A stretch of 62,673 nt of DNA from Bacteroidota bacterium (lineage in GTDB: Bacteria; Bacteroidota; Bacteroidia; Flavobacteriales; Crocinitomicaceae), in contig JAKQEZ010000075.1 of the NCBI GenBank assembly GCA_029558435.1, positions 1 to 62,673 of the forward strand, read 5' to 3'. Below are positions 16,197-26,415 of the stretch, in pieces. A program made the translations under genes and the position numbers. The notes under the pieces were generated by a model, which saw only the letters and a program-made list of their open reading frames with translations, had not been told where the DNA came from and did no database searches. Numbering within the stretch: position 1 is the first letter of the stretch; every line of letters starts with the position of its first letter.

Positions 16197-16316
16197 AAAT
16201 GTCTAAAAGTCTTTCTTGTAAGTAGCTGAAACAAATATAAAAAAGTTTGGTTAGATAAAAAAAAATAGTTTTTATTCTTGATTAATTTTATAATTTTAGT
16301 TGTTAAACAGAGGTGG

Positions 16317-18863
16317 ATGATAAACAAAATAAAGCGATTCAAATTTGAATATAAAATAACGGCACTAATGCTTTTGGTGTTGATTGTTGTGTTGGCTACT
16401 GGTACTGCAGCCTATTTTCGCTACTCTTTTTTGCTAAATAACATCAACCAGTCGATGCAGCCAGATGCACAACTGAATAAAATTCAAATGATTAGAAATG
16501 AATTGGCTGAGTTGTCAAATATTGCCAAAACGCATAGTTTAACTGGAGATGATGTTTATTATGAAGCATTTTCGTTTAAACGCGAAAAAATAATGAAAGA
16601 ATTAGCCTCATCCGATTCTAAAAAGAATGCAGAACATATTTTATTGGATACTTTAATCACTAATCGGTTAATTGTGTTGGATGGAATTATGTTTGCAGAA
16701 GACCCTTATCGTGTACAAACTGCATTGTGGAAAGTATTGAAAAATATTGAAAATTATGACAATACAAGCACTAATAATCAATTAAAGATTATGCAACTTG
16801 AATTGAAAAAAAATAATGAATCGTTGGAGCAAATTAATTTTGAATATTTAACCGAGAATAAAAAAAGGTTAGAAGAAATTAAACAAGAAGAATTAAAATT
16901 GCAGCAAAAGCTAGAACGTGCTAATAAAAGAAACAATGGCAAAAAATCGAAAGCATTAGACTCACTAATCCAACTCAAGCGAAAAGAAGCTAAAATATTG
17001 GAACGCAACCTATCAAAAGAGGTGAATAAAAATGCTCATCTTTCAATTGAAAAAATTTATTCGGGGATAGAAAATGTAAGTCAAGAAGAGTTAACCATTG
17101 AAAATGAAATAAAATCCAATCAGTTGAAGCTTATTTCTATGGATAATTTGTTAAATGCACGCATTTCAGCTATTGTGGATAATTTAGAGCTAAAGGAAAG
17201 AAATAAATTGGCTAAAGCAACACATTACGCTACCTCTGAAAGTAAAAAAACAGCAGCCGTTGTGGGTGTTTTTAGTGCATTTGTTGCTGTTTTAATCTTT
17301 TTAATTAGTTATTTTATAAAGAGTTATGTGCAAAAAAATCGCCAGTATGAAAAGGCATTACGGCTTTCGGCAAGTGAAAAACAACGATTGATTTCAACAA
17401 GAGAACGGTTGGTTTCTTCTATCAGCCATGAAATTAGAACACCAATGCACGCCATTGCGGGATTTGCTGAACAATTGTCTAAACACAATTTACGCACCGA
17501 CCAACAAGAATTTGTGACGTTGATTCAAAAATCATCCAAACATTTAACGTATTTGGTCAATGATATTTTGGACCTATCCAAATTAAACAATGATAAACTA
17601 AAATTGAATTATTATCCATTTTGTTTTAACGGCTTGGTAAATGAAATAACCGATTATACCAGTAGTTTGCAATTAGGAAAAGATGTTAAGGTTAATATTG
17701 AAATTGATCCCCAATCATCCAATTTTTATATGGGAGATGAATACCGATTAAGGCAAATATTAATCAACTTAGTTGGAAATGCAATTAAATATACAGAAGT
17801 TGGTTCGGTTACTTTAAAAGTTAACGTAGTTAAATCTGAAAATTCTAAAGATACCTTGCAATTTATTGTGCAAGACACAGGTGTAGGAATGTCGAAAGAT
17901 GCATTGGATAAAGCTTTTTCAGAGTTTGAACAGTTTAGTGAAGTACGAACATCTAATGAAGTGGGAACAGGTTTAGGGCTTGCCATAACTAAGAAAATTG
18001 TTGAACTTTTCAATGGCTCAATTCTCATCAACAGTGAATTAGGAAAAGGTACAACAGTGCAAGTGGAAATTGTGTTAGAACGCACCTTTAAGCCTCAAAA
18101 AAAGATGACAGAAGTAAATAACATACCTTGTTCATCGGTGTTGATTGTAGATGATGAAGTTTACAACCGAAAATTGGTGAATGCAATGCTATCTCCCTTT
18201 TTATTAGAAATCAATGAGGTTGAAAATGGGAAAGAAGCATTGGATATTTTATTGTCTAAACCGATAGATTTAATTTTGTTGGACGCTAAAATGCCTGTTA
18301 TGGATGGACTGGAAACCATACGTGCAATAAGAAATTTAGAAGACAAGCAAAAAAGTAAGGTAAAAGTAATTTTGTTAACAGCGGCAGACAGTGAAATAAG
18401 TGATATTATTGACAAAGTGGACGGATTTCTACCAAAACCATTTAATGAAGAACAGTTAATTGATGAAATCGTTCGTATATTTGATACAGATAAAAAAGAA
18501 AAATCCCAAATGGTTAATAATGTTGTAGATTTCTCGAATTTAAAGTCACTAAGTGGGTCGGATAAAAACTTCTACATCGATATGCTACAAACATTTGTAG
18601 TTTCTACAACCAATTCACAACAAGTTATTAAAGCGGCTTTTGCAAAAAATGATTGGGAATTATTGGCCAATGAAGCACATAAAATTGCTTCTCCTTGTCG
18701 ACATATTGGAGCCAATAACTTGCATAAAATCCTCAAAGAAATAGAGCAAAGTGCAAGAAATAGTCAACAAACTTTTCATTTAAAAGAAACGATAAAAGCA
18801 TTAAATAAAGAAATTGAATTGGTGTTAGATGCCATTAATACTGAAATTTCAACATTATCCTAA
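16317..18863 (+). CDS. hybrid sensor histidine kinase with receiver and HPt domains
   Basis: An 848-residue membrane sensor. A transmembrane segment near residues 12-35 and another near 305-325 enclose a long, charged, coiled-coil-rich sensory region. HisKA has phospho-acceptor His371 (SSISHEIRTPMHA). The ATPase has LRQILINLVGNAIKYT, DTGVGM and GTGLGLAI. A receiver domain carries Asp656 (LLDAKMPVMDG), and a C-terminal HPt has His788 (NEAHKIAS). The start at 16317 is preceded by a purine-rich AGAGGTGG; an upstream start at 16278 is less likely. A sigma-54 response regulator follows 10 bases later, so a His-Asp-His-Asp relay to it is the natural inference. Confidence 0.92.
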   Translation: MINKIKRFKFEYKITALMLLVLIVVLATGTAAYFRYSFLLNNINQSMQPDAQLNKIQMIRNELAELSNIAKTHSLTGDDVYYEAFSFKREKIMKELASSDSKKNAEHILLDTLITNRLIVLDGIMFAEDPYRVQTALWKVLKNIENYDNTSTNNQLKIMQLELKKNNESLEQINFEYLTENKKRLEEIKQEELKLQQKLERANKRNNGKKSKALDSLIQLKRKEAKILERNLSKEVNKNAHLSIEKIYSGIENVSQEELTIENEIKSNQLKLISMDNLLNARISAIVDNLELKERNKLAKATHYATSESKKTAAVVGVFSAFVAVLIFLISYFIKSYVQKNRQYEKALRLSASEKQRLISTRERLVSSISHEIRTPMHAIAGFAEQLSKHNLRTDQQEFVTLIQKSSKHLTYLVNDILDLSKLNNDKLKLNYYPFCFNGLVNEITDYTSSLQLGKDVKVNIEIDPQSSNFYMGDEYRLRQILINLVGNAIKYTEVGSVTLKVNVVKSENSKDTLQFIVQDTGVGMSKDALDKAFSEFEQFSEVRTSNEVGTGLGLAITKKIVELFNGSILINSELGKGTTVQVEIVLERTFKPQKKMTEVNNIPCSSVLIVDDEVYNRKLVNAMLSPFLLEINEVENGKEALDILLSKPIDLILLDAKMPVMDGLETIRAIRNLEDKQKSKVKVILLTAADSEISDIIDKVDGFLPKPFNEEQLIDEIVRIFDTDKKEKSQMVNNVVDFSNLKSLSGSDKNFYIDMLQTFVVSTTNSQQVIKAAFAKNDWELLANEAHKIASPCRHIGANNLHKILKEIEQSARNSQQTFHLKETIKALNKEIELVLDAINTEISTLS

Positions 18864-18873
18864 TTTGTAATCA

Positions 18874-20238
18874 ATGAACAATAACGATTTTCTGATATAT
18901 GTGGTAGAAGATAATGAATGGTACAATAAATTACTTGTGCATACAATTTCATTAAATCCCGATTTTGAAGTGAAATCTTTTTTCTCTGGTGAAGAAATGT
19001 TGAAAAACCTTACTCCAAAAGTGAAAGTGATTACTTTGGATTATCGTTTGGGTGACACAACCGGCGATCAATTATTGCCATTGATTAAAAAGGTGAGCCC
19101 ATCTACCGAAGTAATTGTTGTTTCTGAACAAAGTGATATTTCTGTGGCCATTGAATTGTTGAAATTGGGGGCGTATGATTACATTGTTAAATCGGAAGAT
19201 ATAAAAAGTAGAATTCTGAATTCTATCAACCATATTAAAGGAAATATGGGATTGAAAGAGCAAATTCAGCTACTTCAAACAGAAGTTGAAAAAAAATACG
19301 ATTTTCAAAATACCATAACCGGACAATGTGAACCCATCAAAAATGTTCATCGCATGGTGAGCAAAGCCATCAACAATACAATAACAGTTTGCATAACTGG
19401 TGAAACTGGTACGGGTAAAGAAGTGGTTGCCAAAGCGATACACTACAATTCTGATCGCAAAAACAAGCCTTTTGTTCCCATCAACATGGCTGCCATCCCT
19501 GAAGATTTGATTGAAAGTGAATTGTTTGGAAATGAAAAAGGTGCTTTTACAGGTGCTCAAAATAGACGCATAGGAAAGTTTGAACAAGCCAATGGTGGTA
19601 CTTTGTTTTTGGATGAAATAGGGGAGATGGACATTCATTTTCAAGCAAAATTACTCAGAGCATTGCAAGAAAGAGAAATTACACGTATCGGTGGAAATGA
19701 ACTTATTAAAATTGATTGCCGCATAATTGTAGCAACCAACAGGGATTTGCTTCAAGAAGTAAAAGCTGGAAATTTTAGAGAAGATTTGTATTATCGTTTG
19801 TTTGGTTTACCAATTCATTTGCCGCCATTGCGTGAACGTGGCAACGATGTGTTGATGTTGGCAAAGCAATTTATTGGTGACTTTTGTAAGGAAAATAACT
19901 TTGCACCTAAAAAAATAAGTGATGATGCACGTTCAAAATTAATGGCTTATTCGTGGCCTGGAAATATTCGAGAGCTGAAATCGGTTGTTGAATTAAGTGT
20001 GGTAATGTCGGATACCAATGAGATTCATGCAAGTGATTTAACAATTCAACCGCAAGAGTTTTTATCCGAAATACTTCAACGTGATTTAACGATGCGAGAA
20101 TACGAAATTGCAATTGTCAAACATTTTATGAAACGTTTCAATGATAGTACAAAAATGGTTGCCGATAAATTAGAAATTGGTCAGACAACAGTTTACCGTT
20201 TACTCAAAGAAGCAGAAGAAAGCACCACTTCAAATTAA
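18874..20238 (+). CDS. sigma-54-dependent response regulator (NtrC type)
   Basis: A 454-residue activator. Receiver domain with phospho-acceptor Asp56 (ITLDYRLGD). AAA+ domain with Walker A GETGTGKE, the sigma-54 contact loop GAFTGAQ, Walker B FLDEIGEM and arginine-finger region REDLYYRL. The C-terminal Fis-type helix-turn-helix is near MVADKLEIGQTTVYRLLKEA. It should receive phosphate from the preceding hybrid kinase/HPt and activate sigma-54 promoters. No -24/-12 promoter was found nearby. Its stop overlaps the convergent miaA stop by 3 bases, with no terminator between them. Confidence 0.93.
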   Translation: MNNNDFLIYVVEDNEWYNKLLVHTISLNPDFEVKSFFSGEEMLKNLTPKVKVITLDYRLGDTTGDQLLPLIKKVSPSTEVIVVSEQSDISVAIELLKLGAYDYIVKSEDIKSRILNSINHIKGNMGLKEQIQLLQTEVEKKYDFQNTITGQCEPIKNVHRMVSKAINNTITVCITGETGTGKEVVAKAIHYNSDRKNKPFVPINMAAIPEDLIESELFGNEKGAFTGAQNRRIGKFEQANGGTLFLDEIGEMDIHFQAKLLRALQEREITRIGGNELIKIDCRIIVATNRDLLQEVKAGNFREDLYYRLFGLPIHLPPLRERGNDVLMLAKQFIGDFCKENNFAPKKISDDARSKLMAYSWPGNIRELKSVVELSVVMSDTNEIHASDLTIQPQEFLSEILQRDLTMREYEIAIVKHFMKRFNDSTKMVADKLEIGQTTVYRLLKEAEESTTSN

Positions 20239-21128
20239 ATAGAATCAAGCACAAATTGTGTCATTTCAGCGCTGGTTCCATACGGAATCCAAATGGCATC
20301 TGGGTTTCTTTTAAACCAAGTAACTTGTCGTTTGGCATATCTTCTAGAATTTTGTTTGATTAATTCAATACACGTTGAACGGTCAAACTCTCCCTCCAAA
20401 TACCGAAACCATTCACTGTAACCAACTGTTGCCAATGGTTTTAGATGCTTGTGGGCAACAAGGTTTTTAGCTTCTTGTTCCAATCCATTTTCTACCATTA
20501 CATCCACTCGACGATTGATACGATCATACAAGATTTCTCGCGGAACATTCATCACAAAATAGCGAATTGAAAAATCGTGCTGTTTTTTTTCGCCTTTCCG
20601 AAATGATGAGAATGGGCGATTGGTAGCTCTAATTACTTCCAATGCTCTGATTATACGAACAGGATTACTTTTATCCACTTGATTGTAAAAATCAGGATCT
20701 TTTTCTTGCAATTCTTCTAACAAGGGTGCAAGTCCGTAAAGCTCCAATTCTTTTTCTAATTGTTGCTGTTGTTGACTATCGTGCGGAATATCGTCTAACC
20801 CAAAACACAAAGCATCGATGAACATACCAGAGCCGCCAACTAAAATTATTTTTTCGTGTTGTTGGAATAAAGTTGATAATAATTCAGAAGCTTCATTGGC
20901 AAAACGTGCTGCATTAACTTCATCGGTGATGGAATGGCTGTTAATAAAATAATGGGGAATATTTTCCATTTCATCTGCCGTTGGTTTGGCAGTACCAATG
21001 GTCATTTCTTTGTAAAACTGACGAGAATCAGCGGAAATAATAACCGTGTTCCATTTTTTTGCCAAAGCAATACTCAACGCTGTTTTTCCACTGGCTGTAG
21101 GTCCACCAATGACAATTAATTCTTTCAT
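20235..21128 (-). CDS. miaA: tRNA dimethylallyltransferase
   Basis: A 297-residue enzyme that adds dimethylallyl to A37 of tRNAs reading UNN codons. P-loop GGPTASGKTALSIALA at residues 8-22, the conserved SADSRQFY and GTAKP, the Thr/Asp-containing GGSGMFIDALCFG, and the RYAKRQVTWFKR signature near the C-terminus. Full length. The mltF gene ends 11 bases upstream, so the two are probably cotranscribed. Confidence 0.95.
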   Translation of the reverse strand: MKELIVIGGPTASGKTALSIALAKKWNTVIISADSRQFYKEMTIGTAKPTADEMENIPHYFINSHSITDEVNAARFANEASELLSTLFQQHEKIILVGGSGMFIDALCFGLDDIPHDSQQQQQLEKELELYGLAPLLEELQEKDPDFYNQVDKSNPVRIIRALEVIRATNRPFSSFRKGEKKQHDFSIRYFVMNVPREILYDRINRRVDVMVENGLEQEAKNLVAHKHLKPLATVGYSEWFRYLEGEFDRSTCIELIKQNSRRYAKRQVTWFKRNPDAIWIPYGTSAEMTQFVLDSI

Positions 21129-21139
21129 TGTATCAATTT

Positions 21140-22579
21140 TTACTTAAAAGTTGATTTCCACTCTTTGTAGCGTTTGTATACTTTATCTACGTATTTACTT
21201 GTAAATTCACCTTTCATGGCACCGCTTTTTACTACTTCATCGCGGTAAAATTCTTGTTTTGAAAGGTTAATTACCATTTTTCCAACATTGTCATCCCATT
21301 TTTGTGGGTCTAAGCCATATTTTTCAGCCAATCGAACGGCATCATCAATGTGACCTCTTCCAGCATTATAGGTTGCTAATATGAGTTTAATTTTTTGCTC
21401 ATTGTCCTTGATATCTTTGTAATAACTAAAATCAGCAGCCAATTTTTTCATTCCACCATAAATTTGTACTTCTGGAGGAGAATCGGGATAAACGCCATAT
21501 TTAGGACCAGTATTTGGCATAAATTGCAACATACTATAAGCACCACCAAACCCTTCAATTGAGGCGTTGAATCTACTTTCATGATAAGCAATAGCAGCCA
21601 ATAACTGCCAATCTACATTGTATTTTTTTCCTGCTGCTTTAAAAAATTGGTCGTAAGGAGAAATTTCACCTTTTCCTATAGAACTAAACGTGTCATTTGG
21701 ATCCATGCCCGGAACACCAATTAAGAAATATTTACGATAAATGTATTTGTATTTAGACGAAGTTAGGAAGTTTTTTAGCCATTTGTTCAATTTTATTTTT
21801 AACAAATCGCTAGATTTTCTTAAACCAAAGGCAATGTTTTGTTTTACGGAAATCTCGGTAGAAACATCAATGTTGTCATAAAAACGCGCATTGACTAAAC
21901 CTATATTTTGTTCAGCAATGGTGTAATCAATAATTCCTAAAGATACTTGTTCAATCAACTCTTCGCTACCTGTTAAACCGTTAACCGGATTGATATAAAT
22001 AGTATCACCAATTTCTTCTTGCAGGTGTAATAAACGTTTGTAATAGCTTGAATTTTCCCAAACATTGATGTGTTTTTTGGCTAAACTAGTGGGCGAAGTA
22101 ATTAACTTTTTCTTAATTTCTTCTTCGGTCATTTTTTCCCAGCCATCAGGTTTTTTTTGAACCAATATTTGAGGTGTTTGCAAATATGGAGTTGAAAAAT
22201 TAATTTCCTTAGTTCGTTCTCTGGTTACGGTATAATTACATGCAATGATGTCGCCTTCATGGTTGTTTACCATTGGTATTAAATTGTCAAGATTTGCAAC
22301 AATTTCAACTTCCAATTCCAACCCCATTTCTTTAGCAAATTCACGCAAAATCTCGTATTCAAACCCCATTTTTTCACCTTTGTAAATAAAATAGGAGGTT
22401 GAACTGTTTTCTGCAAGAACTTTCAGGTAGCCGCGTTGCATAATTTCTTGATAATCTTTAACCGATTCAAGTACTTCTTGTTTGCTGGCATCATCTTCGG
22501 TTTTTTCACCACAACTAGCTAACAAAAAGGTAGTTATTGCAAAATAAAAGATAAATAAGTAACCGTTAGCTTTTGTCAT
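21140..22579 (-). CDS. mltF: MltF-type membrane-bound lytic transglycosylase
   Basis: A 479-residue lipoprotein (lipobox LLASC). The first half is a type-3 solute-binding-protein fold (KVLAENSSTSYFIYKGEKMG, GFEYEILREFAKEMG, NYTVTRERTKEINFSTPYLQ). The second half is an SLT domain with the catalytic Glu in AAIAYHESRFNASIEG and the GGAYSMLQFMPNTG motif. It cleaves peptidoglycan between MurNAc and GlcNAc. The binding domain is thought to regulate activity by binding muropeptides. Its own leader has an inverted repeat (22580-22597). Confidence 0.9.
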   Translation of the reverse strand: MTKANGYLFIFYFAITTFLLASCGEKTEDDASKQEVLESVKDYQEIMQRGYLKVLAENSSTSYFIYKGEKMGFEYEILREFAKEMGLELEVEIVANLDNLIPMVNNHEGDIIACNYTVTRERTKEINFSTPYLQTPQILVQKKPDGWEKMTEEEIKKKLITSPTSLAKKHINVWENSSYYKRLLHLQEEIGDTIYINPVNGLTGSEELIEQVSLGIIDYTIAEQNIGLVNARFYDNIDVSTEISVKQNIAFGLRKSSDLLKIKLNKWLKNFLTSSKYKYIYRKYFLIGVPGMDPNDTFSSIGKGEISPYDQFFKAAGKKYNVDWQLLAAIAYHESRFNASIEGFGGAYSMLQFMPNTGPKYGVYPDSPPEVQIYGGMKKLAADFSYYKDIKDNEQKIKLILATYNAGRGHIDDAVRLAEKYGLDPQKWDDNVGKMVINLSKQEFYRDEVVKSGAMKGEFTSKYVDKVYKRYKEWKSTFK

Positions 22580-22597
22580 TCACTATACTTAGAGTGA
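22580..22597. promoter_or_regulatory. inverted repeat TCACT-N8-AGTGA upstream of mltF
   Basis: TCACT (22580-22584) and AGTGA (22593-22597) lie directly before the mltF ATG. A weak -7-like TATCTTTA (minus strand, 22599-22606) is just upstream. It could be an operator or an RNA hairpin covering the start; function unproven. Confidence 0.3.
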
Positions 22598-22659
22598 TTA
22601 AAGATATAAAAAATAATAAGAATTTTAAATTTTTAGGGAGAATTATGCTTTTTCAGTTG

Positions 22660-24309
22660 TTAATTCATCAACGCTTTTGCATTGGCAATTGCTGCCTCAT
22701 TGATTATTTCACCACTCATTAAACGTGCAATCTCTTCGATACGTTCAGTTTCATTTAAAACAGAAATAGTAGTTTGTGTTGCATCCAAAGCATTTGATTT
22801 TTCTACTTTTAAATGAAAATCTGCTTTTGCTGCCACTTGAGGCAAATGAGAGATGGCAAACAACTGCATGTTTTTTCCCATTTGATGCAATAAATTCCCA
22901 ATTTTTTGAGCCACATCCCCAGAAACACCCGTGTCTATCTCGTCAAAGAAAATAGTAGGCAATTCTACTTTTTCTGAAATTAATTGTTGCAATGCCAACA
23001 TGACTCTAGATAATTCTCCACCACTTGCTGCTTTTTCTATTTCAACTGGCGAAAAACCTTTGTTGGCTGAAAATAAATAAACCAATGTTGATTTCCCAAA
23101 GACATGAAGGTGATCGGTTTCTTTTAAATCAAAAACTAGCTGTGTATCGGGTAATTTTAATTCTACAAGCAACTTAGCCAATTGTGCTTCCAATTGTGGA
23201 ATAGCTTTTTTACGGCTTTCATGCAAAACAGATGTAGATTCGTTTAGTTGTTTTAACAGTTGTTGTTCTTTTTGTTCTAATTGCACAATTTTTTCTTCCA
23301 ACTCAGACAACGAGGCAGTTGATTGTTGCAATTTTTTGTAAAAAGCAAGCAATTCTTCCTGATTAGCACATCGGTGTTTTGATAACACATGATTAAATTG
23401 ATCAACCAATTGCATCAATTGTAAACGTTTTTCTTCGTTGATAGACTCAGCAGAATCAAAACTTTCCATTTCTTCGTTGATGTCTTTCAGTTCAATAACA
23501 GCCGAAGCAATACGTTCTTCAATTGCACCTGCATTTTTATCCAAACGGGCTAATTTCTGAACAACCGATTTTAGTTGCTGCAATTGCGCAATAACACCTT
23601 CATCACTTGCTAATGCTTGTGAAATTTCTTGTGATAATTGCTGAATTTCATTGGCATTTTCAACTTTTTGCAATTGTTCTTCTAACGCCGAAAAGTCATT
23701 TTTTTCTATGTTCAACTCACTTAATTCAGCCAATTGAAAATCGTTGTAATCTTTTTCTTTTGCCGATTGAAACAACAGTTCTTTTTGTTCTGCAATTTCT
23801 TTTTGTAATTTTTTTAAATCATTGAATTGCAATAGATAAGTTTGATGCAATTTATCTGTTGAAGCCAATGTATCTAACGTATTGAATTGAAAGTCTTTAC
23901 GTTTTAGTTCGAGCGTATTGTATTGCGAATGTATGGAAACTAATTGCTCTGTAAATTCTTTTAATTGTGCTAATGAAACAGGTGTATCGTTGATAAAAGC
24001 GCGTGATTTTCCTTGTTTGGTAATTTCTCTTCTAACAATGGTTTCTTTTTCAAAATCAATGTCGTTGGTGCTAAAAAATTCAGAAAATTTATCGGAATTA
24101 ATGCTAAAAACTCCCTCCACTATTGCTTTATCACCACTTGCTCCTATGACTTTAAAATCGGCACGTTCACCTAAAATTAGCTGCAATGCATGCAATAAAA
24201 TGGATTTTCCAGAACCTGTTTCGCCAGTAATAACCGTATAGCCCGCACCAAAATTTAAAGATGCTTGCTGAATGAGTGCAAAGTTTTGGACATTCAGTTG
24301 TTGGAGCAT
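22660..24309 (-). CDS. recN: DNA repair protein RecN
   Basis: A 549-residue SMC-like ATPase for double-strand-break repair. N-terminal Walker A GETGSGKS within YTVITGETGSGKSILLHALQ, long central coiled coils rich in Gln/Glu/Leu, signature AASGGELSRVMLALQ, and Walker B FDEIDTGVSGDVA. Its start codon overlaps the porD stop by one base (TAATG), so it is translationally coupled. Last gene of the M23-bamD-rpoZ-coaBC-porD-recN run. Confidence 0.95.
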   Translation of the reverse strand: MLQQLNVQNFALIQQASLNFGAGYTVITGETGSGKSILLHALQLILGERADFKVIGASGDKAIVEGVFSINSDKFSEFFSTNDIDFEKETIVRREITKQGKSRAFINDTPVSLAQLKEFTEQLVSIHSQYNTLELKRKDFQFNTLDTLASTDKLHQTYLLQFNDLKKLQKEIAEQKELLFQSAKEKDYNDFQLAELSELNIEKNDFSALEEQLQKVENANEIQQLSQEISQALASDEGVIAQLQQLKSVVQKLARLDKNAGAIEERIASAVIELKDINEEMESFDSAESINEEKRLQLMQLVDQFNHVLSKHRCANQEELLAFYKKLQQSTASLSELEEKIVQLEQKEQQLLKQLNESTSVLHESRKKAIPQLEAQLAKLLVELKLPDTQLVFDLKETDHLHVFGKSTLVYLFSANKGFSPVEIEKAASGGELSRVMLALQQLISEKVELPTIFFDEIDTGVSGDVAQKIGNLLHQMGKNMQLFAISHLPQVAAKADFHLKVEKSNALDATQTTISVLNETERIEEIARLMSGEIINEAAIANAKALMN

Positions 24310-25220
24310 TATTTTAAAATTTCGTCGTACTTATCAGCATTTGTAGGGTCCAAACGTTTCAATAAAGCCACTAATTTTCCTTTTTCGGGTGTTGGGGCAT
24401 CCGCGAAAATTTGTTTTAATTCTGTACGTTTGGAATAAATAAACGAGTTGATATTGATGGTATTGGGGCGTGCTGCTACTACTTTTGGCAATTTGTTCAA
24501 CGCTTCATACATGGCGTTTCTTCCTTGCTCTTTGTTCTCATACAATTTATCCAATCCTAAACGATAATATTCATACGTACATTCGCGCATTGGTTCAAAC
24601 AACTGATGCAAAGCGTTGTCAATAATCCAATAGCGGTTCTTTTTGGTACCTGTTTGGTCGGGACTCCACCCCGGAGCGCCAGAGCTTTGTGCATTTACAA
24701 CAATATTTTGAGCTTCTTGTAAATATTGAGTTCCACCTTTTGGGCTAAAAGAATCGTAGTCCATTCCAATAATATAATAAGCATAAAATGCCAACATTGA
24801 AGTTAAATTATCTTTGAATTGAGCTGAAGAATAATACAACATCGCGTTTCTTGAAAATGCAAATGAAACATCTTGATCAGCAAAATTCAAAACAACAGAA
24901 TTGTAAGTGGAATTGTAAACTGGACGAGAACTTTGTATTTGAAATTTTCCTTCATACACACCTGGCTGCGGAATCTTTTCTACTTGAAATTGCAACTGAC
25001 AATTGATGCGTTCTTCCATTTTGAATTCATCCTTGGTCCATTTAGTTTCGTTCATAAATTGGCGGATTACATCTTCCAATTGCTTCAAAACCTCATGGTC
25101 CAATGAGCTAACTTCAATTTTATTACTTGTAATGATGCTAACCTCACAATTCAACTCTTGCGCGAAGAGTGAAGCAAATGTGGTTAAACAAAAAGAGATA
25201 AGAACAATTAATTGTTTCAT
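24309..25220 (-). CDS. porD: PorD-like (DUF4835) type IX secretion-associated protein
   Basis: A 303-residue exported protein with signal peptide MKQLIVLISFCLTTFASLFA. The body matches DUF4835: QELNCEVSIITSNKI, MNETKWTKDEF, the CQLQFQVEKIPQPGVYEGKF region and LTSMLAFYAYYIIGMDYDSF. DUF4835 proteins are called PorD and associated with T9SS. The window also encodes a T9SS cargo (2494-3834). Overlaps coaBC by 4 bases and recN by 1. Its precise role in the secretion machine is not settled. Confidence 0.85.
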   Translation of the reverse strand: MKQLIVLISFCLTTFASLFAQELNCEVSIITSNKIEVSSLDHEVLKQLEDVIRQFMNETKWTKDEFKMEERINCQLQFQVEKIPQPGVYEGKFQIQSSRPVYNSTYNSVVLNFADQDVSFAFSRNAMLYYSSAQFKDNLTSMLAFYAYYIIGMDYDSFSPKGGTQYLQEAQNIVVNAQSSGAPGWSPDQTGTKKNRYWIIDNALHQLFEPMRECTYEYYRLGLDKLYENKEQGRNAMYEALNKLPKVVAARPNTININSFIYSKRTELKQIFADAPTPEKGKLVALLKRLDPTNADKYDEILK

Positions 25221-26413
25221 TTTAATAGTTTAATGTAATAATTTACAATGTCATTAGCCACTTGCGACTTCGATTTTAACTCAAATTTCGTTAAATTATT
25301 GTGATTATCCAACAAAATAACTTGATTTGTTGGTGCGCCAAATCCTGTTTTCCCTTCAACAGGTTCGTTGATAACAATAAAGTCTAAATTTTTCTTATTT
25401 AATTTTTCGGTACCGTAAGCAACACTGTTGGTAGTTTCCAATGCAAAACCAACTAACAATTGATGTTTTTCTTTGTGTTCACCAGCCCATAATAAAATAT
25501 CTGGATTTTTAACCAATTCAAGCGTTAGTTCGCCTTCCTTTTTCTTGATTTTTTCCTGCGCCACAGTTTTTGGTCGGTAATCAGCCACAGCTGCACTGAA
25601 AATACCACCGTCCATTTTATTCCAATTTTCTTGCACAAAAGCCAACATTTCTTGCGCCGATGTAACTGCTGTTTTGGTTATTGCGGGATGTTTTACAGAT
25701 AGAGTAGAAGGACCACTCACCAAATGTACCATAGCTCCTTTTAAGGCCAATGCTTCAGCAATTTCATACCCCATTTTTCCAGTAGAATGGTTGCCAATGA
25801 ACCGAACAGGATCTATTGCTTCATAAGTTGGTCCGGCAGTTACCAAAATATGTTTACCTTCCAATTCGTTAGTGGTACAAACTTCAGCTTTGATGCAATT
25901 GAGTATGGTTTCGGGTTCGGCCATGCGTCCTTGTCCCTCCAATCCACTTGCCAAGAATCCAGATTCGGCAGGTATGATTTTAACCCCATCCTTTTGAAGT
26001 TGCTCTAGATTTCTGCTGGTGGTTGGATGCGCATACATGTCCAAATCCATTGCAGGGGCAATAATTGTTTTTGATTTGTTGGATAAATAGGTTGCCAACA
26101 ATAAATTATCGCAAGCACCTGTTGCCATTTTTGCAAGTGTATTGGCAGTGGCTGGAGCAATAACAAATACATCGGCCCATAAACCATATTCAACGTGGTT
26201 GTTCCAGGTGCCATCAGCTTTGTTCCAAAACTCAATTCCAACAGGGTTTCCAGAAAGTGTGGCAACAACAAGCGGACTAATAAAATCACAAGAGGCAGGA
26301 GTCATAATACATTTGACTTCTGCCCCTTCATTTTTTAATAACCGTATCAGGAATGCAATCTTGTATGCTGCAATACCGCCTGTGATACCCAGAAGTATGC
26401 GCTTGTTGTGCAT
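25217..26413 (-). CDS. coaBC: bifunctional phosphopantothenoylcysteine decarboxylase / phosphopantothenate-cysteine ligase
   Basis: A 398-residue fused enzyme for steps two and three of coenzyme A synthesis from phosphopantothenate. The N-terminal flavin decarboxylase has LLGITGGIAAYKIAFLIR, the PATANTLAKMATGACDNLL motif and APAMDLDMYAHP. The C-terminal ligase has VTAGPTYEAIDPVRFIGNHS and the dimer/substrate loop near KIKKKEGELTLELVKNPDIL. It starts 2 bases after rpoZ stops and overlaps porD by 4. The order is conserved in Flavobacteria. Confidence 0.95.
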   Translation of the reverse strand: MHNKRILLGITGGIAAYKIAFLIRLLKNEGAEVKCIMTPASCDFISPLVVATLSGNPVGIEFWNKADGTWNNHVEYGLWADVFVIAPATANTLAKMATGACDNLLLATYLSNKSKTIIAPAMDLDMYAHPTTSRNLEQLQKDGVKIIPAESGFLASGLEGQGRMAEPETILNCIKAEVCTTNELEGKHILVTAGPTYEAIDPVRFIGNHSTGKMGYEIAEALALKGAMVHLVSGPSTLSVKHPAITKTAVTSAQEMLAFVQENWNKMDGGIFSAAVADYRPKTVAQEKIKKKEGELTLELVKNPDILLWAGEHKEKHQLLVGFALETTNSVAYGTEKLNKKNLDFIVINEPVEGKTGFGAPTNQVILLDNHNNLTKFELKSKSQVANDIVNYYIKLLK

Positions 26414-26415
26414 TA

